Assembly: GCA_009772895.1 (NCBI GenBank)
Contig: WOUP01000001.1
Span: 124,001-188,000 of the forward strand
DNA: 64,000 nucleotides
Direction of reading: 5' to 3'
DNA from: Puniceicoccaceae bacterium 5H
GTDB lineage: Bacteria > Verrucomicrobiota > Verrucomicrobiia > Opitutales > Oceanipulchritudinaceae
Position 1 is the first letter of the stretch. Every line of letters starts with the position of its first letter. The notes under the pieces are model-generated. The model was not told where the DNA came from, did not search any database, and was given only the letters and a program-made list of their open reading frames with translations. Positions 35,438 to 42,993 of the stretch are shown here, piece after piece. Both the position numbers and the translations under genes were made by a program.

Positions 35438-36529
35438 ATGCTCATGTCGATTTCCCCTGGTTCCGAAACCGCGACGCCTGCCGCGCCAGCTCCCACTGAC
35501 AACCTGAACCTGACCGCTCTGGCCGAACGCGGCGTCTTTCCCGATTTTATGGTGCGCTGGGCCATCCGCCGCAAGCTGGCGGCGAAGCTGCGAGAAGAGA
35601 CGGCGCGTGGGCACGACGTGTCCATTGACGACATGGTGGCGGAGCTCGATGGCCAGCCGATTGCGCTGGCGACAGACAAGGCCAACGAGCAACACTACGA
35701 GTTGCCGAGCGCCTATTTCAGTGAAGCGCTCGGGCCTCGGCGCAAATACAGTTGCTGCTATTGGCCCGCGGGCGTGGAAAATCTCGAGGCGGCAGAGGTG
35801 GCGGCTTTGGAGCAGGTGTTGGAACGGGCGGACATCGGGCCGGGGCAACGGGTGTTGGAACTCGGCTGTGGGTGGGGGAGCTTCTGCCTTTTTGCGGCGG
35901 CAACCTTCCCTGAAAGCGAATTTGTCGCGGTCTCGAACTCCCGCACGCAAAAGGCCTACATCGAGGCGCAAGCCGTCGAGCGGGGACTGACCAACCTACG
36001 GGTGGTGACGGCCGACATGAACAGCTTCGCGCCGGAGGAGCGCTTCGACCGTGTCGTCTCGATCGAGATGTTCGAGCACATGAAAAACTACCGGCAGCTG
36101 ATGCAGCGGATCGCTTCCTGGCTGTTGTCGGGCGGCAAGCTGTTTGTCCACATCTTCGTGCACCATACCTTTGCCTACCACTTTGAAGACGAGGGGAGGG
36201 AAGACGACTGGATGGCGCACTACTTCTTTACCGGGGGCACGATGCCGAGCGACGACCTCTTGCTGCGATTCCAGGAGGACTTGCTTGTAGAGGGTCATTG
36301 GCGCGTCAACGGACGGCATTACGCCCGCACGCTCGAGGCGTGGTTGCATCGCCACGACCAGGCCAAGTCTCGGATTCTGCCGTTGTTTGAGCAAACTTAC
36401 GGCAGTGAAACTGAGGCGCGGTTGTGGTTCCAGCGCTGGCGGATGTTTTACCTCGCTTGCAGCGAGCTCTTTAATTTCAGGGATGGTTGGCAATGGCACG
36501 TCTCGCATTACCGCTTTACCCGCTGCTGA
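35438..36529 (+). CDS. Cyclopropane-fatty-acid-synthase-like SAM methyltransferase
   Basis: A 363-aa protein; starts at 35438 or 35444 are both possible. The SAM motif I is RVLELGCGWGSFCLFAAATF, followed by a CFA-type YIEAQAVERGLTNLRVVTAD and FDRVVSIEMFEHMKNYRQLM. It lacks the N-terminal phospholipid-binding region of the longest CFA synthases but has a similar core. The related UfaM-type enzymes methylate unsaturated fatty-acyl chains. The start is at the stop of the DUF1295 gene. Confidence 0.88.
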   Translation: MLMSISPGSETATPAAPAPTDNLNLTALAERGVFPDFMVRWAIRRKLAAKLREETARGHDVSIDDMVAELDGQPIALATDKANEQHYELPSAYFSEALGPRRKYSCCYWPAGVENLEAAEVAALEQVLERADIGPGQRVLELGCGWGSFCLFAAATFPESEFVAVSNSRTQKAYIEAQAVERGLTNLRVVTADMNSFAPEERFDRVVSIEMFEHMKNYRQLMQRIASWLLSGGKLFVHIFVHHTFAYHFEDEGREDDWMAHYFFTGGTMPSDDLLLRFQEDLLVEGHWRVNGRHYARTLEAWLHRHDQAKSRILPLFEQTYGSETEARLWFQRWRMFYLACSELFNFRDGWQWHVSHYRFTRC

Positions 36530-36802
36530 AGCGGCATCACGTCCCACTCCAAACGTAGAGGGTTGAAGCGGCTAACGTAGTAGAAGCTCCTAAGATAAGG
36601 AATGCTTATCAATTTACCACTGGGCTATAACCGGTTGGAGATATTCGATTTTTTGTTAGGATCGTGAATATTGAGGATTTGCGAAGGAAAGTTGCGTGAA
36701 AGTCACAATAAGGGGTTGCACTTCCGGCGCGAAACCTTTGGCTTAATAGCATAAGGCCCCGAACTACTTAAATGATCGGACCCGCATCTGCCGCTGGGGC
36801 CT

Positions 36803-36822
36803 TGGCAGGACGCCGGTCCTAC
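36803..36822. repeat. REP-like GGACGCCGG...CCTAC unit, copy 1
   Basis: TGGCAGGACGCCGGTCCTAC reads as an inverted repeat (AGGAC/GTCCT around GCCG). The same AGGACGCCGG...CCTAC frame occurs in copy 2 about 160 bases away. Short palindromes of this form are a known type of dispersed element, but copy number outside the window is unknown. Confidence 0.5.
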
Positions 36823-36964
36823 AAAAACCACCGATTATCTTTCGCCCAACACCAGACTATCGTGCCGCCCGCAGCGTTGCGAGCGACCGTAGCCGAGACA
36901 GTTTCCAATCTATTTGGAGGCTGAACCATCGTGGTGCCGGGGGTGAAGAGGTGGCCGTCAGAGG

Positions 36965-36996
36965 AGGACGCCGGCTGCAGCGGCTGGCCTACCTCC
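36965..36996. repeat. REP-like AGGACGCCGG...CCTAC unit, copy 2
   Basis: A longer palindromic unit with GCCGGCTGCAGCGGCTGGC at its centre, flanked by AGGA and ACCTCC. It shares AGGACGCCGG and CCTAC with copy 1. Confidence 0.5.
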
Positions 36997-37026
36997 TGTT
37001 ATATTGCCCGCTACGGGCATGCCTTG

Positions 37027-37046
37027 CCTGATCGTTTCTGATCAGG
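37027..37046 (+). promoter_or_regulatory. Inverted repeat upstream of the glycine/sarcosine methyltransferase
   Basis: A perfect 7-bp inverted repeat CCTGATC/GATCAGG around a six-base spacer, 34 bases before the ATG at 37081. It could be an operator or a transcript hairpin controlling betaine synthesis, for example by osmotic state. No ribosome-binding site precedes the ATG. Confidence 0.4.
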
Positions 37047-37080
37047 TGAGTAACGTTATGCTAAATAGCTGCTTGACCTC

Positions 37081-37911
37081 ATGAATCAACTTAGCTCAGA
37101 ACCTCGAACACATCAGAATTACGGCGATGATCCGCTGGCGGTGCGCAGCACCGATCACTACGTGGACGAATACGTCCACGGGTTCGTGGACAAGTGGGAC
37201 GACCTCATTGACTGGAAGGGTCGTGCCGAAGGTGAAGGCGCTTTCTTCATGGATTTGCTGAAGAAGCGCGGTGCGAAGAAGATCCTGGACGTTGCTACCG
37301 GGACTGGCTTCCACTCCGTCCGTCTCCTCAACGAAGGCTTTGACGTCGTCAGTGCCGACGGCTCGCCGGAAATGCTGGCGCGCGCGTTCCAGAATGGCCG
37401 TAAGCACGGTCATGTCCTGCGCACGGTCAATGCTGACTGGCGCTGGCTGAACCGTGACATCCACGGCAAGTTCGACGCCATCATTTGCCTCGGTAACTCC
37501 TTCACGCACCTGTTTTCGGAGCGTGATCGCCGCAAGGCCCTGGCTGAGTTCTATGCCGCCCTGCGCCATGACGGCGTTCTGATCCTGGACCAGCGCAACT
37601 ACGACATGATCATGGACGAGGGCTTCAAGTCGAAGCACACGTTCTATTATTGCGGTGACAACGTTTCGGCCGAACCGGAGCACGTGGACGAGGGCTTGGC
37701 CCGCTTCCGCTATCAGTTCCCGGATGGCTCGAAGTACCACCTCAACATGTTCCCCCTGCGCAAGGATTATACCCGGCGGTTGATGGAGGAAGTTGGCTTC
37801 CAAAAGGTCAACACCTTCGCGGACTTCCAGGAAACCTATCGCCAGGATGAGCCGGACTTCTACATCCACGTAGCAGAGAAGGCCTATCCGACGGAAGAGG
37901 AAAACGCGTAA
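37081..37911 (+). CDS. gsmt: Glycine/sarcosine N-methyltransferase
   Basis: A 276-aa SAM-dependent methyltransferase. The SAM motif is KILDVATGTGFHSVRLLNEG, then VVSADGSPEMLARAF and AIICLGNSFTHLFSERDRRK, which closely fit GSMT of the halophile betaine pathway. It adds the first one or two methyl groups, glycine to sarcosine to dimethylglycine. The next gene completes the pathway. The 5' side has a 550-bp intergenic region but no Shine-Dalgarno sequence, so a leaderless or regulated start is possible. Confidence 0.93.
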   Translation: MNQLSSEPRTHQNYGDDPLAVRSTDHYVDEYVHGFVDKWDDLIDWKGRAEGEGAFFMDLLKKRGAKKILDVATGTGFHSVRLLNEGFDVVSADGSPEMLARAFQNGRKHGHVLRTVNADWRWLNRDIHGKFDAIICLGNSFTHLFSERDRRKALAEFYAALRHDGVLILDQRNYDMIMDEGFKSKHTFYYCGDNVSAEPEHVDEGLARFRYQFPDGSKYHLNMFPLRKDYTRRLMEEVGFQKVNTFADFQETYRQDEPDFYIHVAEKAYPTEEENA

Positions 37912-37924
37912 GCCAAGGATACGA

Positions 37925-38764
37925 ATGAGCAATACCTCCGCACAAGAAGTCGAAGCAAAAGCTCGTCAGTACTACGACAGCAACGACGCCGACAATTTCT
38001 ACTACCAGATCTGGGGCGGCGAAGACATCCACATTGGCTGGTACAAGGACATGGAAGAGCCCATCTTCGATGCCAGCCGCCGCACAGTGGAGCGCATGGC
38101 CTCGAAGCTGAAGCAGCCTGAGGGCGCGCGTCTGTTGGATATCGGTGCTGGCTATGGCGGCTCCTGCCGCTACCTGGTGAAGAACAAGGGTTACGACTGC
38201 ACGGCGCTCAACCTGAGCGTGGTTCAGAACGACCGTGACCGCCAGATGAACAAGGAGCAGGGTCTCGATGACCGCATCGACGTCGTCGATGGCACCTTCG
38301 AAGATCTGCCGTTCGAAGACAATTCCTTCGATATGGTCTGGTCTCAGGATGCGATCCTGCACAGCGGTGATCGCAAGCTGGTTTTCAAGGAAGTGGACCG
38401 CGTGCTCAAGCCGGGCGGTGAGTTTATCTTCACCGACCCGATGCAAAAGCCGGACGTCGACGAAAAGCTGCTGGCTCCGGTGCTCGCCCGCATCGACCTC
38501 AGCTCCATGGGTTCCATCGAAGTATACGAACAGTATGCGAAGGAGCTCGGCTGGGAAGTCGTCGAAGTGGAGCGCGCGACCGAGAAGCTCGTGATGCACT
38601 ACTCTCGTGTGCTGCAAGAGCTGAAAAGCCGCGAAACCGAGCTGAAGGGCGCCGTGAGCGACGATTACATCGAGCGCATGAAGACGGGTCTCAACCACTG
38701 GATCCGCGCTGGCGAAGAAGGTGCCCTTTCCTGGGGCATCCTGCACTTCCGCAAGAAGGCCTAA
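37925..38764 (+). CDS. sdmt: Sarcosine/dimethylglycine N-methyltransferase
   Basis: A 279-aa methyltransferase. The SAM motif is ARLLDIGAGYGGSCRYLVKN, followed by DLPFEDNSFDMVWSQDAILH and VLKPGGEFIFTDPMQKPDV, as in SDMT. It carries sarcosine and dimethylglycine to glycine betaine. It lies 13 bases downstream of the GSMT gene with a good AAGGA site. Together the two make betaine from glycine with three SAM, the classic salt adaptation of halophiles. Confidence 0.95.
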   Translation: MSNTSAQEVEAKARQYYDSNDADNFYYQIWGGEDIHIGWYKDMEEPIFDASRRTVERMASKLKQPEGARLLDIGAGYGGSCRYLVKNKGYDCTALNLSVVQNDRDRQMNKEQGLDDRIDVVDGTFEDLPFEDNSFDMVWSQDAILHSGDRKLVFKEVDRVLKPGGEFIFTDPMQKPDVDEKLLAPVLARIDLSSMGSIEVYEQYAKELGWEVVEVERATEKLVMHYSRVLQELKSRETELKGAVSDDYIERMKTGLNHWIRAGEEGALSWGILHFRKKA

Positions 38765-38798
38765 GGCCCTTTACGTTTCAGCATTGCTTTCTGTTTTC

Positions 38799-38826
38799 GC
38801 CCGCCCCGATGAGGGGCGGGTTTTTT
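38799..38826 (+). terminator. Terminator after the betaine operon
   Basis: A strong stem CCCGCCCC/GGGGCGGG with a GATGA-like loop followed by TTTTTT. The T-run touches the stop codon of the convergent gene at 38826. Confidence 0.95.
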
Positions 38827-39890
38827 CATGCGCAGAGTTCGCGGGCCAGCGCATCCAGACGCTTGCCGAGAGGGATCGCGCACTGTTCCTTCTCGAGGGT
38901 CAAGTCCGGGTGGATATGCAGCCTGAAGACCTCTTCATCGTCGAGCTTTAGCTCGACTGCGTGCCCCTGCCGATAGCAGCTGCAAATAAGCTGAAGCAAC
39001 AGGAACACGGCACTGTGAGGATATCCGGGGCTGAAGAGTGACAGCAGGTTGCCCAGGATCTGTCGGCGCTGTCCATTCCAGTGGAGGGCGTTCTTGCCGG
39101 GGGCATGGAACTGGGGATGTTCGAACGAATCGCCGGTCTGCAGAGCCCAATTCGTCCAGAAAGTCTGGAATGCCGTTTCTATGTCCGGGGCATCGTCCAC
39201 CTGCTGGGCGATTTCTTTGAGTCGCTCGGCGACCGCGACCGTCGGGGCCAGCTCACGTTGCACGACCTGGCTTAAATCGGAAATCGTCTCTTCCTCTACA
39301 CTTGGCCAAAGTTGGCCCCATACGGGCACCGTGGCCCTCGAATACGCCAGCAGCGCGTGGGTCAGGATGGGCGTCTGGCCGTCGGCCGTGCGTCCCACCG
39401 CCACGAGCGTTTTCAAGCGCGCCAGAAATTGCAGACGCCGAATTTGATGGTGATGGGCTTGCTTCAGTTCTGTGCGTTCGCGCTCAGCCTCTCGAAATGC
39501 CAGGGCACGCCGCAAGGCGCTCCTCAATTGGCGCGCTTCCCACGGGTTACGGATAAAGTCAAAGTAGGAACCGTCCAGCACTCCGTCCACCGTGTGGTGG
39601 TCGTTTTCGTTGCTTCCCACGATCTGCAGGATCTGCGGATGGTGGTGACGGACGTATTTCAGGAAAGCCTTGCCGTTGCCCAATTGGAGTTCAGCCGGTG
39701 CCACGACGACGCCGACGCGCCTGCCTTTTCCTGTCAGAAAGGCCCCGGCCTCATCTACATCGTGGAGAGCCACAAGGCTGAACTCATCCGATAGCGCACG
39801 CCTCAACGACTCAGTGAGGGCCCGGTCACGGCTCACCAATACAACGAGCGAACTGTCTTCACGATCTACCTTCATACCTTGCGCAACCAA
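38826..39890 (-). CDS. Degenerate receiver-domain protein
   Basis: A 354-aa protein (an alternative ATG is at 39875). Residues ~15-135 look like a response-regulator receiver: a LVVLVSRDRALTESLRRALS start, a FLKYVRHHHPQILQIVGSNE middle and a FDFIRNPWEARQLRSALRRA end. The phosphoacceptor Asp is missing (VVVAPAEL, Ala64) and the usual Lys is Arg114, so it should not be phosphorylated. The C-terminal ~200 residues are helical, with a stretch like a histidine-kinase dimer/ATPase remnant (RRQILGNLLSLFSPGYPHSA). Its role is unknown. Confidence 0.7.
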   Translation of the reverse strand: MVAQGMKVDREDSSLVVLVSRDRALTESLRRALSDEFSLVALHDVDEAGAFLTGKGRRVGVVVAPAELQLGNGKAFLKYVRHHHPQILQIVGSNENDHHTVDGVLDGSYFDFIRNPWEARQLRSALRRALAFREAERERTELKQAHHHQIRRLQFLARLKTLVAVGRTADGQTPILTHALLAYSRATVPVWGQLWPSVEEETISDLSQVVQRELAPTVAVAERLKEIAQQVDDAPDIETAFQTFWTNWALQTGDSFEHPQFHAPGKNALHWNGQRRQILGNLLSLFSPGYPHSAVFLLLQLICSCYRQGHAVELKLDDEEVFRLHIHPDLTLEKEQCAIPLGKRLDALARELCA

Positions 39891-40007
39891 ACTGTGTCCT
39901 CCTCACCCGGGAAGCGTCGGCGGGACTGGAGAAACATCGGATCACTGCGAATACGCTGCCTGTCATTACGCTTGTAGTTTAGCATAGGGCTACAAGGATT
40001 ATGGGCA

Positions 40008-42200
40008 ATGGTTGGCCTTGCTTTCTTTTCTCACCGAAGTCTTTGGACTGGCTTGTTTGGGCTGATTATCATCGCGGCTCTAGGGTTGAGCGCCTGGTGG
40101 TGGCAGGTTGGCGGCGTTCCAGAGCTGCCCGCGCAGTGGGCGCCGATTGAGATGGCGAGTGCCGAAGGCGGCGGGACTTTGCCGGAATGGGCAAGCCCGG
40201 AGACGTGCGGCGAGTGCCATGCAAAGGCGTTACGCGACTGGCGTAACAGCCATCATGCAAAGGCAAATCGAAGCGTGTCTTCCGCCCAGGATGCGGGGGC
40301 TTTCAAGCGCGGCCAATCGGTGACCTTGGGCGGCATCACGTACGAACCGAAGCGCGTGGGCGGTCAGATGTGGATCATACCCCAAGACCGACCGGAGCTT
40401 ATCGAAGGGCATCCAGAAGCGGGCCCCTTGCCGGCGGTTGGCGTCATCGGTACCACACCTCTGCGTCAGTATCTCGTGCCGGGGCCGGGCGGTCGTTGGC
40501 AGACACATGCGGCTGCGTATGATCCGGCGCAAGAGGAATGGTTCGATGTCCAGTCCGGCGAACCGCGTCAGATTGGCGATTGGGGGCATTGGAGCGGGCA
40601 GGGCATGAACTGGAATGCCAATTGTGCCTGGTGCCACATGACGGATTATCGTAAGCGCTATGACATTGGCCAGGACCGCTATCGTAGTACGTGGCAGGCG
40701 CAAGCCATCTCCTGTATTCAATGTCATAGCGGGATGAAGACACATGTGGCGCAAGCCCGTGCGGGCGAAGTGGCGTCGGCTCAACTGACGGCGGTGCAGC
40801 ACATGGAGAACTGTGCCAGCTGTCATTCGCGCCGGGAAGAGCTGACCGTCAATGACTTCCACGCGGGCGAACGATATGAAGACCACTTTCGCCTCAGTCT
40901 GGCGGATCAACCGGGTGTCTACTTCCCCGACGGGCAGGCTCGGGACGAAGATTTTGTCTATGCCTCGTTTCGCTACAGCAAAATGGGGCACGCCGGCCTA
41001 ACCTGCCTGGATTGTCACCAGCCGCACCACGGTGGCACGGTGTTGCCCGCTCGGAACAACGCGCTATGCCTCAACTGCCACCAGACGGGCGCGAAGGGCG
41101 CCGTGATCATCGATGAAAGTGCGCACACCCACCACGCCAGCGGTTCGACCGGCAGCTTGTGCATCAATTGTCACATGCCGCAGCGTACCTATATGGATCG
41201 AGATCCCCGGCGTGACCACGGCTTCACAAGTCCCGACCCTACTTTGACGCGTGAACTGGGTGTACCGAATGCCTGTTCGCAGTGTCACGAAGATCAGTCG
41301 CTGGAATGGGCGGAGCAATGGGCAGATACCTGGTATGGGGCCGAGCGCCGAGGTTTCGAGCGTTTGCGGGCGCAGACCCTGCATGCGCTGGAGCAGGGGG
41401 ATGCGTCGGCCGTCGGATCGCTGCACGAACTGTATGCACAAGATCAGAATGCCTACTGGCGGGCAACCTACCTCGGCTGGATGCGCCAGTTGCCGATCGA
41501 CCGGCAGACCGTGCAGCAGGTCAGGCAAGCGTTGGCGTCCGATCTTCCGCTGGAGCGGGCGCAGGCGGTGACGGTGCTGGCCGAACTGCCTGGCACGGAG
41601 GCACAGCTAGGAGCCGCACTCGACGACCCGGTGCGCGTGGTGCGTTTGTCCGCGGCCCAAGCGCTGGTGGATCGCCAGATTACGCTTCCAGCGGCAGTAG
41701 CCGAGGAGTATGAGGCCTATCTGGAGGTGAATGCCGATCGACCGCTTGGACTCTGGCGCTATGCCCAATGGACGCAAGCGCACGGTGAGGACACGGCGAC
41801 TTTGGTCGGCCTCTATGAGCGTGCCTCCCGCTTGGACAACGATTCGCCGCAGATTGCCTATAACGCGGCGGTGGCGTTGGATGGGCTGGGCAAAGCGGAT
41901 CGTGCGGAGGCATTGTTGAAGCGTAGTCGACTGAAGCATCCCGACGCGGGGCTTACGGCTTTCGGATTGGGTTTGTTGGCGGCGGCCGAGCAGCAGTCGG
42001 AGGATGCGATCGCGTATTTCAAATTGGCTATTGAGCAGAATGGAGAGGCCTCGCCGGAGCGCTGGTATTACAATCTGGTCGTGGCCCTTATTCAGCAAGG
42101 ACGCATGCAGGAGGCCCGGCAGTGGCTCGAGCAGGCACTGCAGCAGTACCCACAGTCGCAGCATCTCCGCCAGTTGATCCGCTATCTGCCGCCCGCGTAG
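40008..42200 (+). CDS. Octaheme c-type cytochrome with HEAT/TPR C-terminus
   Basis: A 730-aa protein. One N-terminal membrane segment (GLFGLIIIAALGLSAWWW) anchors it. Eight CXXCH motifs are visible: CGECH (67-71), CAWCH, CIQCH, CASCH, CLDCH, CLNCH, CINCH and CSQCH (~423-427). After residue ~450 HEAT-like (LAELPGTEAQLGAALDD) and TPR repeats (IAYNAAVALDGLGKADRAEA) follow. It fits multiheme cytochrome/TPR proteins linked to electron transfer or nitrogen/sulfur compound reduction. No catalytic subunit lies beside it, so the electron acceptor is unknown. Confidence 0.85.
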   Translation: MVGLAFFSHRSLWTGLFGLIIIAALGLSAWWWQVGGVPELPAQWAPIEMASAEGGGTLPEWASPETCGECHAKALRDWRNSHHAKANRSVSSAQDAGAFKRGQSVTLGGITYEPKRVGGQMWIIPQDRPELIEGHPEAGPLPAVGVIGTTPLRQYLVPGPGGRWQTHAAAYDPAQEEWFDVQSGEPRQIGDWGHWSGQGMNWNANCAWCHMTDYRKRYDIGQDRYRSTWQAQAISCIQCHSGMKTHVAQARAGEVASAQLTAVQHMENCASCHSRREELTVNDFHAGERYEDHFRLSLADQPGVYFPDGQARDEDFVYASFRYSKMGHAGLTCLDCHQPHHGGTVLPARNNALCLNCHQTGAKGAVIIDESAHTHHASGSTGSLCINCHMPQRTYMDRDPRRDHGFTSPDPTLTRELGVPNACSQCHEDQSLEWAEQWADTWYGAERRGFERLRAQTLHALEQGDASAVGSLHELYAQDQNAYWRATYLGWMRQLPIDRQTVQQVRQALASDLPLERAQAVTVLAELPGTEAQLGAALDDPVRVVRLSAAQALVDRQITLPAAVAEEYEAYLEVNADRPLGLWRYAQWTQAHGEDTATLVGLYERASRLDNDSPQIAYNAAVALDGLGKADRAEALLKRSRLKHPDAGLTAFGLGLLAAAEQQSEDAIAYFKLAIEQNGEASPERWYYNLVVALIQQGRMQEARQWLEQALQQYPQSQHLRQLIRYLPPA

Positions 42201-42219
42201 GTGAAGCAGGACAAAAAAA

Positions 42220-42242
42220 GGGACCATCCTACCGATGGTCCC
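42220..42242 (-). terminator. Terminator between the convergent cytochrome and protease-like genes
   Basis: GGGACCATC/GATGGTCCC around CTACC, with AAAAAAA on the plus-strand side. It works best for the minus-strand gene that ends at 42268. Confidence 0.88.
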
Positions 42243-42267
42243 GTGAAAGAATGGACTGGAGCAATCC

Positions 42268-42945
42268 CTAGATTTCGATGCCTTCCTTCTCGGCTAGCTC
42301 GCGACCGTATTCGATCGAGACCGCATAGGAGAGGTGGGAAGCAATGCCGAGGTCCTCGGGCGTCTCCTGTTGCGTCACCTTGATCGGCTCGAAGCGGCCT
42401 TGGATGATGCCGATAATGCGCCCGTCTTCGGAGTTGACCAGCGGACCGCCGATCGTTCCGGGGTGGGTTACGGCATCGAACAGGAACAGCTTGGTTTCAT
42501 TGGGCGACAGCAGACGCGCCGAAATCATGCCCTGCAACACCATGATATTGTGGATGCGCAAATGGCCGAACGGCACGCCAAAGGTCAGGACATAGGTGCC
42601 TTCGAATGAGCTGTCCGGATTACCGATGATCTGGTCCGGTGCGGCAATCGGCTCGGATAACTCCATCTTGAGCAGTGCGACGTTCCGCGACTGGTCGATC
42701 TGGGCGACCTTGACCGGGTAGGGCGTCACCACCTCCATGCTGAAGGGCGTGAAGTTGCCTGCCTGCGCCGCCGGCACGACAACCAGTTCGTCGTCGGGGC
42801 TGAGCATGTGGGCTGCGGTAAGCAGGTAGCCTTCGGAGTGAACGATAAAGGCGGTTCCAATGTAGAGAACGCTGCCGCTGCTGCGCTTCATCAGCATCAT
42901 GCAGCCGTTCTCGTAGCGTTGGATCATGGTCTGGTGCATAAGCAA
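42268..42945 (-). CDS. Trypsin-fold protein with a broken catalytic triad
   Basis: A 225-aa protein with the trypsin-like peptidase fold. His46 is kept in LLTAAHML. The Asp position is Asn88 (SRNVALLKM, where active enzymes have DxALLK). The serine motif reads HPGTIGGPLV, so Ser is replaced by Ile165 where HtrA-type enzymes have GNSGGP. No PDZ domain or signal peptide is present. It is therefore most likely a pseudoprotease, perhaps a binding or sensing protein. It ends near a strong terminator and is transcribed toward the cytochrome gene. Confidence 0.8.
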   Translation of the reverse strand: MLMHQTMIQRYENGCMMLMKRSSGSVLYIGTAFIVHSEGYLLTAAHMLSPDDELVVVPAAQAGNFTPFSMEVVTPYPVKVAQIDQSRNVALLKMELSEPIAAPDQIIGNPDSSFEGTYVLTFGVPFGHLRIHNIMVLQGMISARLLSPNETKLFLFDAVTHPGTIGGPLVNSEDGRIIGIIQGRFEPIKVTQQETPEDLGIASHLSYAVSIEYGRELAEKEGIEI

Positions 42946-42993
42946 AAAGGGACGCTCCGCAGCTCGGCCGGGAACGCCGTTGGGTGTGAAAGA

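Larger units (their letters stand above)
36530..37080. other. 550-bp intergenic region between lipid-modification and betaine genes
   Basis: No reading frame of interest. It contains two REP-like palindromic units (near 36803 and 36965, entered separately) and an inverted repeat close to the methyltransferase start. The GC content is lower in the first 200 bases, which may hold promoters or decayed sequence. Confidence 0.6.

Noticed and set aside
36855-36905. Possible SAH-riboswitch-like segment (AGCGTTGCGA) before the betaine methyltransferases
   Set aside because: Only one short block resembles the conserved core; the other conserved block and the pairing pattern are absent.
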